Positions 1-7,027 of a DNA stretch of 15,396 nt are shown piece after piece. The DNA is taken from the NCBI GenBank assembly GCA_020425835.1, contig JAGQRC010000018.1, forward strand, positions 1 to 15,396, given 5' to 3'. Position numbers and translations under genes: made by a program. How positions within the stretch are numbered: position 1 is the stretch's first letter; the number at the start of each line of letters is the position of its first letter. The notes beneath the pieces were generated by a model. The model was given only the letters and a program-made list of their open reading frames with translations. It was not told the origin of the DNA and did not search any database. The stretch comes from Planctomycetota bacterium. GTDB taxonomy: Bacteria; Planctomycetota; UBA8108; UBA1146; JAJFFE01.

Positions 1-171
1 TTCGTGGTCTCGCTGGCGCGCAGCGAGAAGAAGCGGGCGACGCTCGTCCGGCGGCGCGGCTGGGGAGCGGCGTTGCGGAGCCAGCCCCCTCGCCAGGGAG
101 CTGAGACGATCGAAATCGTCGTCCGCTACCCCGACGGTCGAGAGCTGATCTTCCGTCGGCCCCGATCGTGA
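1..171 (+). CDS. C-terminal end of an unidentified protein (partial)
   Basis: An open frame runs from the first base to a TGA at 169-171, giving the last 56 residues of a protein whose start lies outside the window. The fragment is Arg- and Lys-rich. It ends in a short alternating segment (IEIVVRYPDGRELIFRRPRS) that looks like a beta-hairpin. I recognise no family. That it is coding rests on the unbroken frame and the plausible beta-type ending, so it is moderately supported only. Confidence 0.45.
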   Translation, partial: FVVSLARSEKKRATLVRRRGWGAALRSQPPRQGAETIEIVVRYPDGRELIFRRPRS

Positions 172-492
172 GTCTTCCAGAGCGGTAGCCCTCCGAGCGC
201 TCGGCGGGCGGATTCCGAGTCGCCGGCAGCGAGCGCGTCCCGTCGGGGCGTGAGCGACGGAAGAGTCGCGTCGACCCAGATTCCGCGTTCGCCCGCGGAC
301 CAGTGTCCGCGCGGTAGTCGACCGTTCCGTTTCCGCACCGGCCGCTTTCCCGTTGCGAGCGGCTCCTGCCACCGAAGTCCCTCCGAAATTGTGCCTTGCT
401 GCCTCCTCGAGGCGTCGATCCCGAGCGGCGCCACCCGGTCCCGCCGTTGCGCCTGGCCTTCCCGATCAGCCCACCAGAACACTCTGTCCTTC

Positions 493-508
493 GCCCCCCC
501 GGGGGGGC
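493..508. repeat. 16-bp perfect G/C palindrome
   Basis: The sequence is a G, seven C, seven G and a C, self-complementary over 16 bp. As RNA it would need to open a few central pairs to form a loop. There is no T-tract after it, so it is not a standard intrinsic terminator. Its role is unknown. Confidence 0.6.
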
Positions 509-523
509 CGGCGGTGCGATCGT

Positions 524-544
524 CGTCTCGACCTCGTCGAGACG
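524..544. repeat. Inverted repeat, 9-bp arms with 3-nt loop
   Basis: CGTCTCGAC at 524-532 is followed by CTC and then by GTCGAGACG at 536-544, an exact reverse complement. It lies about 70 bp upstream of the start at 614. It could be an operator or the stem of a Rho-independent-like terminator for upstream transcription, but no T-run follows. Confidence 0.55.
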
Positions 545-613
545 TGCGCTCGTTCCGGCACCATCCGCGACGCGCGAGGAAGGACGTTCGGCATTGGCCA
601 CGGAAGGACTGGA

Positions 614-1249
614 ATGTCGTTCACTCTTCGTCACCTCGTCGCAGGAATCGCGCTCGCCGGTTTCGTCATCTTGGGCTTGGAGTTGGGGTCCCGACGCCCC
701 GTTCACGGCCAAGGTGTGGGCACGGACATCGTCGGTCCGAGCACGTTCATCCAGAGCCCGGCGGACCTCCAGGCGCTCGCCGTCGTGCTCACGGGCGGCA
801 CCGGAGACCTGCTCGCCCAGTCGTTGACCTCCGGCCACTGTCTCCGGTCGATCGGGTTCGCCCCCGCCGGGAGCGGTCTCTATGCGGGGCACGCCGTTCT
901 CTATTGTGAAGGGCGCTTCGAGGTCGTCTCCTGGGACTACGACGCCGGAAACGTCACCGTGAGCTCCGATTCCGTGGCAACCGCCCCCGCCAACCTGGCT
1001 CCGGCGATCGTCGTCCCGGCCGAGGAAGAGTCCTGGGCCGCGTTGCTGGATGTGGTCGCCGATCCCCCCCGGGAGGTGGTCGACGCGCTGACCGAATCCG
1101 CCCTCGTGGGAATGTGGGTGGAAGTCCCGGACTTCACCCAGCCCTGGCGCTTGCTGTATCTTCAGTTTGAGGATGCGGGAACCAGCCGTACCATGAGGGT
1201 CTGGTCCCAGGTGGTGGGCACCACCGTCGTCAGTCGACAAGTGAAGTGA
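614..1249 (+). CDS. Predicted secreted or membrane-anchored hypothetical protein
   Basis: Unrecognised 211-residue protein. I place the start at the ATG at 614 because a Shine-Dalgarno-like GGAAGGA lies at 602-608, 5 nt upstream, and because the ATG begins a typical export signal: a short basic stretch (residues 1-7), then a hydrophobic core at about 8-22. The frame stays open further upstream, but that part is low-complexity. The mature part has two cysteines (76 and 98), which could form a disulphide if exported. It contains two segments with a hydrophobic, beta-like pattern (about 92-108 and 166-205). The next gene on the same strand begins 67 bp after the stop. No enzyme motif is visible. 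Being a real gene is likely; its function is unknown. Confidence 0.7.
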   Translation: MSFTLRHLVAGIALAGFVILGLELGSRRPVHGQGVGTDIVGPSTFIQSPADLQALAVVLTGGTGDLLAQSLTSGHCLRSIGFAPAGSGLYAGHAVLYCEGRFEVVSWDYDAGNVTVSSDSVATAPANLAPAIVVPAEEESWAALLDVVADPPREVVDALTESALVGMWVEVPDFTQPWRLLYLQFEDAGTSRTMRVWSQVVGTTVVSRQVK

Positions 1250-1316
1250 TCGAGCCCGGTCGGGACTCTCCCGAGCGGGCGCCCGCTGGGGCGTGGGCCG
1301 TGGAGAAGTTCCGACG

Positions 1317-2414
1317 ATGATCCAGCGCGTCGAAGATCTCGAAGACCAGGTGTTCTCGTTCTACGGGGAATCCCAGGACATCGATTTCGTTCGAGATCGT
1401 TGCTTCGCCGACCCTCGCGTTCGAGACCAACTCGAACCGGGGGTCTTCGCTCGGATGCGCACACTCGAGAACGCGAGCGCGGAGGTCCTGAGTCGATCGC
1501 TTCAACTCGAGTCCCTTCCCGTCGCTCGATCGCTGACGCTCTTCTTCTGGACCTATTGGCAGCAGCGCCAGCTCATGGTCGATGCGACTCCTCTCGAGCC
1601 ACTTCGTTTCGGCGCCCACCCGGTCGATGACCTGTACCTCCGACTGATCCTCAGCGCTTCTCGATCCGACGGTGCAAGACGGGCCATTCGCGAAGTCATC
1701 GCCGAGCTCGAGGCGTACGATTCGGTCAAGGCGAGGCTGGTCTCGATCTGCGCGCTCTACTGGTCCAGCGGGATCGATATGCAACGGGAAGAGTTCGAGC
1801 TGGCTCGAGCATCGCTCGATGAGGCTTGGAGGATCTGCCGTCGTCACCGGTTCATCGCATCGCTCAACATTCAGTGGCGACTCGGATCCCTGAGGTGGCA
1901 GCTCGGCGACTACGCCGGGGCACTGCGGTTGCACCGAGACGAGGGTGCCCGCGTGATCGGACGCCGATTCGGGAAGTTCTCGTGGCTGCTCCAGTCGCAT
2001 TCGTCGGCGTGCAAGTGTGCCCTGGATGCCAACGAACTCGACATCGCGCGCCAGGAGATCGGGCTCGCGGCTCAATTGATCCACGACAACGGTCTGTACT
2101 TGAATCCGGTCGCGGTCGGTAACTTCCTCCACTTTCGCGGGGAGTACTACTGGGCCATCGGGGAGGTCGACGAGGCGTGCCATTGGATTCGAGAAGCGCT
2201 TCGCTACTTCAAGGACGCCCATGAGGTCCGCGGCACGGTCGAGGCGAACGTGACACTGTCCCGCGTCGTCGTGAGGAATCGACCGACCGACCACTGGGAC
2301 CGCGAGGTTCTCGGCGCACGCCTGCGTGGTCTGAGTCACGCCGCTGCTTCGGCGAAGTACCACGACTTGAAGCGGCAACTCGTCCAGCTCCAGCAACAAC
2401 TCGCTGCGAGCTGA
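1317..2414 (+). CDS. TPR-like helical repeat protein
   Basis: A 365-residue, almost wholly helical protein. Residues about 155-330 have the spacing and composition of degenerate tetratricopeptide repeats (for example ARASLDEAWRICRRHRF, GDYAGALRLHR and GEVDEACHWIREALRYF), a fold that usually binds partner proteins. The last 20 residues (AKYHDLKRQLVQLQQQLAAS) look like a short coiled coil. I chose the ATG at 1317 because GGAGAAG at 1302-1308 sits 8 nt upstream. A GTG at 1293 is in frame but has no ribosome site. There is no signal peptide, so it is probably cytoplasmic. It converges on the zinc-finger gene at 2519-3022, with about 100 bp between the two stops. Stand-alone TPR proteins of this kind often act as adaptors; the partner cannot be told from the sequence. 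Confidence 0.75.
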   Translation: MIQRVEDLEDQVFSFYGESQDIDFVRDRCFADPRVRDQLEPGVFARMRTLENASAEVLSRSLQLESLPVARSLTLFFWTYWQQRQLMVDATPLEPLRFGAHPVDDLYLRLILSASRSDGARRAIREVIAELEAYDSVKARLVSICALYWSSGIDMQREEFELARASLDEAWRICRRHRFIASLNIQWRLGSLRWQLGDYAGALRLHRDEGARVIGRRFGKFSWLLQSHSSACKCALDANELDIARQEIGLAAQLIHDNGLYLNPVAVGNFLHFRGEYYWAIGEVDEACHWIREALRYFKDAHEVRGTVEANVTLSRVVVRNRPTDHWDREVLGARLRGLSHAAASAKYHDLKRQLVQLQQQLAAS

Positions 2415-2518
2415 CCCTCCCCGATCCGAGTTTCGATCCGTGTCCGCAAGTTCCGGCAGGTCGATCGCTCCGACCCTCGACGGAGCTTCTCGGCTCGACC
2501 CTGTCGCTCGACGGGCTG

Positions 2519-3022
2519 CTACGTCACGCTACCCCGCGAGGAGCGACCGCGGGACTCGGCCCGCGTACGTTGCCAGTGCTTGTGCGTGCAGCTCTTGGTG
2601 CACGCGACGCGATCCGGGTACCCCTGGAACGTTCGGAACAGTCGGTTGCACTGGACGCAGCGCTTGACCCGGGGGCGCTTGTCGTCGTCGAGTTTTCGAT
2701 AGTGCTCGTGGAGGAATTCCATGAAGAGATTCACCGCCGCGGCCTCGAGTTCGTGCATCGGGATCGACTTCGGCGGCGGCGTGCCCTCGGGCGACGTCCA
2801 GTAATGTTCGACGACCGCCTGGGCCGGCTCGATCGGAGAGTAGGGGGTCAGTCGGAACACGCGGGCGCCGCAATGATCGTTCAACCACTCGCGGTCGTCG
2901 GCCTCGATGTACTCGGCCTCGATCCAGCGATCGATGATCGCCAAGAGGCGGCTCGGTGGGACGGACGTGTCCTCGAGTGCCTCCATGAAGCGGCGGAATC
3001 TCCCGACGGCGTGGTTCTCCAT
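2519..3022 (-). CDS. Small protein with C-terminal CGNR-like zinc finger
   Basis: A 167-residue protein with a helical body (about 1-115) and a Cys4 cluster near the C terminus: C122-x2-C125-x15-C141-x3-C145, followed by H147, H149 and a basic tail. The layout resembles the treble-clef zinc ribbon of CGNR-type regulators, in which the last cysteine begins Cys-Gly-Asn-Arg; here that position reads Cys-Thr-His-Lys. By analogy it may bind nucleic acid, but this is inference. The start is uncertain. The ATG at 3022 has AAGGAG at 3036-3041, 13 nt upstream, which is rather far. A GTG at 3052 is in frame and would add 10 residues, but has no ribosome site. The promoter-like island at 3134-3170 lies about 110 bp upstream and may drive it. 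Confidence 0.7.
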   Translation of the reverse strand: MENHAVGRFRRFMEALEDTSVPPSRLLAIIDRWIEAEYIEADDREWLNDHCGARVFRLTPYSPIEPAQAVVEHYWTSPEGTPPPKSIPMHELEAAAVNLFMEFLHEHYRKLDDDKRPRVKRCVQCNRLFRTFQGYPDRVACTKSCTHKHWQRTRAESRGRSSRGSVT

Positions 3023-3133
3023 AAGAGCTGCGCGACTCCTTCGCGTGGACAACGAGCAGGTATCAAAACCGGATCGGCATGCTCCTCAACCACAAAACGT
3101 CGAGTCATCGGCCGACCCACCGAGATTCCCGCG

Positions 3134-3170
3134 ATTATAGAGCTTGATGTAGGCACTAAGTGACTATAAA
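3134..3170. promoter_or_regulatory. AT-rich divergent promoter-like island
   Basis: In a GC-rich neighbourhood this short AT-rich stretch holds a perfect -10 hexamer TATAAT on the minus strand (complement of 3134-3139), pointing at the zinc-finger gene. It also holds TATAAA on the plus strand (3165-3170), with TTGATG 15 bp upstream (3144-3149), pointing at the HEAT/HD-GYP genes. The minus-strand -35 is poor. The 15-bp plus-strand spacer is shorter than the usual 17. A palindrome (3150-3166) sits between the two -10 boxes. Confidence 0.45.
3150..3166. repeat. 17-bp near-perfect palindrome, candidate operator
   Basis: TAGGCACT-A-AGTGACTA pairs at seven of eight arm positions around a central A. 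Further out, TTATAG (3135-3140) and CTATAA (3164-3169) also form inverted arms. Its place between two outward-facing -10 boxes is typical of an operator for a dimeric repressor. The nearby zinc-finger protein is one possible binder, but nothing in the sequence proves it. Confidence 0.45.
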
Positions 3171-3178
3171 GTCCGCTA

Positions 3179-3194
3179 AGTTTTCGAGGGCGAC
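3179..3194 (+). repeat. Direct repeat, copy 1 (16 bp)
   Basis: AGTTTTCGAGGGCGAC matches copy 2 at 3701-3716 at 15 of 16 bases. The copy lies just downstream of the promoter-like island. It may be a binding site; chance cannot be excluded. Confidence 0.4.
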
Positions 3195-3700
3195 GGAGAC
3201 CGATTCCAAAAGGGTGATTCACCCGGGTCGCAACAGCCTTCGATTCCGGAGAGTGTCGCCTCCTCAGGACGGGGGCCGGGCGCGAAGAGCTCGACAGCGT
3301 CAAAGGGTGAGACAGGAATTCCCAGCCCTCCTGTTTCCTCTGCCGCGTCGCACGGGCCGATCCGTCCGCCTCGTCTTGAGGAGGCGTCGTCTCGGAGTGT
3401 GTCCCCGCCTGCAGCGTCGACAACGGCACGCGCTCTCAATCCTCACAAACACTCAATCCAGAGCACTCTGCCTCTGCCTCGCCGTCCAGCCGCCTCGCGG
3501 ACGCTCCGCCACCAGTTCCCGCCCCGCGCCCGTCAAGGAGACTCACTCGGCCCTCGGGCTCGGCCCGTCGTGCAATGACGCGGAACGACCGCGGGGCGGC
3601 CTCCCTCGACGGTCCCTCAACGAGCTAGCTCGAATCGAGTTGCGACCTCCGTATGGGCCCAACGTCCCGGGGAGGTTTGTCGCTTGGTGCCGAGCCGGGT

Positions 3701-3716
3701 AGTTTTCGAGGACGAC
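3701..3716 (+). repeat. Direct repeat, copy 2 (16 bp)
   Basis: AGTTTTCGAGGACGAC matches copy 1 at 3179-3194 with one mismatch. It ends 41 bp upstream of the GTG start at 3758, a position suitable for a promoter or regulator site of the three-gene operon. Confidence 0.4.
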
Positions 3717-3757
3717 CTATTCACCGTTCCTACCCGCTCGAATGGCCACTATCGACC

Positions 3758-5737
3758 GTGTCCTCGTCCACGCCGACTACGTCGAGTCTCACCCAAGATC
3801 TGTTGCGCCACCTCCGTGCCGCGCGGCTCGAGGCTCGCATCTACGAGGAAACGCATCCTCGCCGACTCGCTCGCGTGGGGGAGCTGAAGGACGCGCTCGT
3901 CGAGGCGGCTCGAGGTGATCGAACGGTCATCGCGATTTCCGGCGACGACTTGATGGTCAACCACCAGGTCGTGGAGGACCTCGTCTCGACCGAACTGGTC
4001 GTGCTCCTGCGTGAACGCATGATTCGCCAGATGGTGATCGGGACGGCAGTCAGCGACGAGGAGATCGAGCTCGTTCTGCGCATTCTCACGGAGACAGCCG
4101 AGCTTCCTCAGGCGGAGGGTCAACGCTTCGACTCCGACCATCTCTCGATCGAGTACTTCGATGGCCTCCTCGACCTCGATGCCTCGGGGAATCGTCGGGC
4201 GGACCCGAACCTGGACCCAGCCTGGGCCGCCTTCACGCCGGAGCAGGTCGCCGCCATTCGGCTCGTGACCGCCGATGATCGCGTGCAGAACAAGCTCCGG
4301 CGGTTCGAAGGAGTCGAGCAGGACCAGGGACCCGAGTCCGTCGACTTCATTCACAAGTTCTTCGAGCTCCTGGCCAGTGACGCCGGTGCCGAGTGGGGGA
4401 ATGCCGAGAAGTTGACCGGAACGCTGCTGGCCGGGCTCGACCTCGTTCACGAAGCGCAGCAGGTGCAGCGAAGTCGAGGCGAGATTCCTCGTCAGCTCCT
4501 CGATGCGTCGTCGGGTATCGGCTCGAACCTGCAGGCGCGCTTTCGCTGGAAGCTCCTCGGCTCGATGTTCGGAGCTGCAGAGCAGTCTCCCCGAACCGCA
4601 GAGGACATCCCGTTGCCGTCGGCGGGACCTCAGATCGACCTCACGGGGCTCGAGGAGATCGATCCCGGCCCGTTCCCGACCGAGCTCGGCGAAGTCATGC
4701 TCGGCCACTTCTCGCCGGCCATCGAGCTGGAGCATCACCTCCGAACCCTGCTCGCGCTGCACGAAGTCGAGCACGAGGACGTGACGACCGAGGGGTGGGA
4801 CGAATCGCTCGTCCGCCTCGTCAACCGCCGGCAGGACCTCGCACCTGTTGCGCGCGCCGTCGCAGGACGGGTTCTGGTCGACGAAGGACTGGCCGAGTTC
4901 TTCCAGTCCCACCTCGTGCACCCCGACTTCCTGGGTCATTGTCCACCGGACCTGGCGGTCGACCTGTGCACGTCCGGGCGACAGTCGGAGCTCCAGCGCC
5001 TGTTCGAACTCGATCCGCGCTGCGCCTTCCCGTTTGTCGATCCGGAGTCGGGGGCGAGTCCTCCGGAGCCCCTGTCTCCACGTTCGTTCGAGGTGCTTCG
5101 GTCGATCATCGCCCTCGGTGATCTGCGAGCGCTCGACGTCGCCTACGCACTGTTGCTCCGTTTCGACGGAGCCGATCGCTGGAGCGGCGAATGGGGGATG
5201 TGGCTCATCGGGAAGATCCTCGGCTACCGCGCGGCGTCCTCCTGGATCAAGGGCAAGGTCCGATCCGTCCTGGATCCCGACCAGTTCCCGCTCCTGTTCG
5301 CGCTCCCGGAAGAGGTCACGGCCGACCTCAAGGAGTCGATCACCGACCTCGACGAGTCGACGCTGTTGCGCTTCTTCAGTGCGTTGTCGAACTCCCCCGA
5401 TCGTTGTCCGCTCGGCTATCTCGTCGCCGCGACACGGCACTCCGCGGTCTCCGTTCGATGTGTGGCGCTTCGTTGTCTCTCGCATCGAACCGACGCCGCG
5501 AGTGTCGGCATTCTGTTCCACCGACTCCAGATGTGCGGGAGCGGCGAAGCGGACACCGAGGAGCTTCAGTACGTCTTCGATGGTCTCGAGCGACGCACCG
5601 ACGTCGACGTCTGTCCTCGTCTCGAGGAGATCGTCAACAGCCGAGTCGGTTGGCGGAAGGTCTGGCCGAAGGAGATGAGGGACCGCGCGAAGACGGCGCT
5701 GCGGCGGATCAAGCGGGCGAGGAGGGGACGTGGCTAG
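3758..5737 (+). CDS. HEAT-like repeat protein with N-terminal domain shared with the adjacent HD-GYP protein
   Basis: A 659-residue cytoplasmic, acidic, helix-rich protein. Residues about 11-115 form a domain whose start (helix, then RIYEETHP at 27-34, then an I-x-D-D-x-x-x-V-N segment) matches the start of the next protein (SIYGEEHT at 28-35). The C-terminal part (about 545-655) has HEAT-like helical pairs (for example residues beginning HSAVSVRCVALRCLSHRTDA), a fold that usually serves as a protein-binding scaffold. The start is uncertain. The GTG at 3758 begins just before the conserved domain but has no clear ribosome site; an in-frame ATG at 3653 would add 35 unconserved-looking residues. 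The stop overlaps the next gene by 8 bp, so the two are probably translationally coupled. No catalytic motif is visible. I infer an adaptor or scaffold role in a cyclic-di-GMP pathway. Confidence 0.75.
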   Translation: MSSSTPTTSSLTQDLLRHLRAARLEARIYEETHPRRLARVGELKDALVEAARGDRTVIAISGDDLMVNHQVVEDLVSTELVVLLRERMIRQMVIGTAVSDEEIELVLRILTETAELPQAEGQRFDSDHLSIEYFDGLLDLDASGNRRADPNLDPAWAAFTPEQVAAIRLVTADDRVQNKLRRFEGVEQDQGPESVDFIHKFFELLASDAGAEWGNAEKLTGTLLAGLDLVHEAQQVQRSRGEIPRQLLDASSGIGSNLQARFRWKLLGSMFGAAEQSPRTAEDIPLPSAGPQIDLTGLEEIDPGPFPTELGEVMLGHFSPAIELEHHLRTLLALHEVEHEDVTTEGWDESLVRLVNRRQDLAPVARAVAGRVLVDEGLAEFFQSHLVHPDFLGHCPPDLAVDLCTSGRQSELQRLFELDPRCAFPFVDPESGASPPEPLSPRSFEVLRSIIALGDLRALDVAYALLLRFDGADRWSGEWGMWLIGKILGYRAASSWIKGKVRSVLDPDQFPLLFALPEEVTADLKESITDLDESTLLRFFSALSNSPDRCPLGYLVAATRHSAVSVRCVALRCLSHRTDAASVGILFHRLQMCGSGEADTEELQYVFDGLERRTDVDVCPRLEEIVNSRVGWRKVWPKEMRDRAKTALRRIKRARRGRG

Positions 5738-7025
5738 GAGTATTCAGTCCCAGGACCTCCATGAGGTCGCCGCGCTCCTCGAGCAAGCCGCGATCCTGGT
5801 CAAGAACCGCTCGATCTACGGCGAGGAACACACGAGGACGCACAAGAGCCTGGTGAAAGTCGGCCACGCCGTCGGCCAACTCCAGGAGAGTCTGCGCCGA
5901 GTTCGGCGGCGTGTGTTCATCATCAACCGGAACGAACGCTTCTATCTCGAGAACATGCCGCTGCCGAAGGGGCCCTACGAGCACTTCTTCAACGAGCAGC
6001 TGAAACAGCGCAGCGCCTCGGGGCTCGAGATCAGCCTGGAGGGCGAGGTCCACGGGTTCGAGCACGCTGCGGCGCTCTTCGCGGACGCTTCGGAGCAGCG
6101 GTTCTCGCGTTTCCGATGGCTGAGTCCAGAGAAGGTGTACTACCTCGAGAACCGGATCAGTGCCGGGGACGAAGGTGGAGGGATCTTCGACAGCCCTCTG
6201 TTCAGCATTCCGGAGCTTCGGATCCAGGAGGAGCACTACCTCGCCGCGCTCCGGCAGCTCGAAGTGTTCATGGAGCACTGCGAGGAAGCAACGCCGGAGG
6301 AGTTCGCCTCGATCGAGGGCGTGACCCGTCGACTGGTCGATCAGCTCCTCGAGGCTCCGGACGGAGTGGTGCCGTTGACCACCGTCCCGTACTACGACTC
6401 GTTCACGTACTACCACTCTCTGAACGTGTGCGTGCTGACGCTTGCGGCGGCCCGGCGAGTCATCACCTCCGCGCCGATCCTCGAGCGCATTGCGCAGGCC
6501 GCTCTGCTGCACGACGTCGGGAAGTCGCGCGTGCCCAAGGAGATCCTCTACAAGCCCGGGCGCCTGAACGACAGTGAGGCGAAGGTCATCCGAGACCACC
6601 CGGTGCTCGGTGCAGCGATCCTCCAGAAGCTCCCGGTCGTCGATCCGCTGAACGTGTCCGTCGCGTTCGGCCACCACATCAAAGATGGCGGCGCCGGCTA
6701 CCCTCGGGTCAGCCCGGGATACCGGCTCGATCCCGTCACCCGACTCGTCGAAGTCGTCGACATCTTCGAGGCGTTGACGGCGAACCGCCCGTACAAGACC
6801 GCGATGACCGCGCGTCAGGCGTTCGAGATTCTCTACGGCTCGTCCGACCTGCTGTCGTTTCGCCCATACATCGACCTCCTGTACCACGCCATCGGTCTCG
6901 AGCCGGTCGGAACGCAGGTTCAGACGGCAGGGGGCCTCGGTGTCGTCTGCCCGACCGATGATCCCGAGACCTCCGAAATCCGTTTGGTCGACGCGTCAGC
7001 TGTTTCGCTACGAGGAGGGGCATAG
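5730..7025 (+). CDS. HD-GYP domain cyclic-di-GMP phosphodiesterase
   Basis: A 431-residue protein. The HD-GYP domain (about 220-370) hydrolyses cyclic-di-GMP in characterised members. Expected metal ligands are present: H229, H261-D262 (HDVGK, with K265), H290 (DHP), H315-H316 and D344. The signature reads HHIKDGGAGYP at 315-325, with GYP intact. Position 225, four residues before H229, is Phe; some trinuclear members carry a metal-binding Glu there, so a two-metal site is predicted. Residues about 8-120 form an N-terminal domain resembling that of the upstream protein. No receiver, PAS or membrane segment is seen, so the protein is cytoplasmic. The GTG start at 5730 is supported by GGAGGGG at 5721-5727 and overlaps the previous stop by 8 bp. 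The next gene begins 2 bp after the stop. Catalytic activity is likely but unproven. Confidence 0.9.
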   Translation: MARSIQSQDLHEVAALLEQAAILVKNRSIYGEEHTRTHKSLVKVGHAVGQLQESLRRVRRRVFIINRNERFYLENMPLPKGPYEHFFNEQLKQRSASGLEISLEGEVHGFEHAAALFADASEQRFSRFRWLSPEKVYYLENRISAGDEGGGIFDSPLFSIPELRIQEEHYLAALRQLEVFMEHCEEATPEEFASIEGVTRRLVDQLLEAPDGVVPLTTVPYYDSFTYYHSLNVCVLTLAAARRVITSAPILERIAQAALLHDVGKSRVPKEILYKPGRLNDSEAKVIRDHPVLGAAILQKLPVVDPLNVSVAFGHHIKDGGAGYPRVSPGYRLDPVTRLVEVVDIFEALTANRPYKTAMTARQAFEILYGSSDLLSFRPYIDLLYHAIGLEPVGTQVQTAGGLGVVCPTDDPETSEIRLVDASAVSLRGGA

Positions 7026-7027
7026 TC

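Larger units (their letters stand above)
172..613. other. Intergenic region of about 440 bp with two inverted repeats
   Basis: I find no convincing gene here. The frames open across it give Arg/Pro/Ser-rich translations typical of GC-rich non-coding DNA. It holds a 16-bp G/C palindrome at 493-508 and a 9-bp-arm inverted repeat at 524-544, annotated separately. No clear sigma-70 promoter is visible, although the promoter of the gene at 614 is expected in this stretch. Confidence 0.6.
3171..3757. other. Long leader or intergenic region before the HEAT-like gene
   Basis: About 590 bp without a supported gene. A 180-codon plus-strand frame (3160-3702) reads as Arg/Pro/Ser-rich low-complexity sequence with no ribosome site, so I do not call it. 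If the promoter at 3144-3170 drives the gene at 3758, this would be an unusually long 5' leader. I could not match it to a known riboswitch class, and no classic cyclic-di-GMP aptamer core is apparent. It contains one half of a 16-bp direct repeat at each end. Confidence 0.5.

Noticed and set aside
353..613. Upstream extension of the gene at 614 to 353
   Set aside because: The added residues are Arg/Pro/Ala/Ser-rich with no ribosome site, and would bury the export signal that begins at 614.
3160..3702. 180-codon open frame on the plus strand
   Set aside because: Low-complexity Arg/Pro-rich translation, GTG start without a ribosome site, and inside the promoter-like region. Typical open frame of GC-rich non-coding DNA.
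3749..5521. Long minus-strand open frame opposite the HEAT-like gene
   Set aside because: It mirrors the codon pattern of the sense gene and gives an Arg/Glu-rich protein without any domain. The same applies to 1230-2399, 5709-6887 and 8984-10207.
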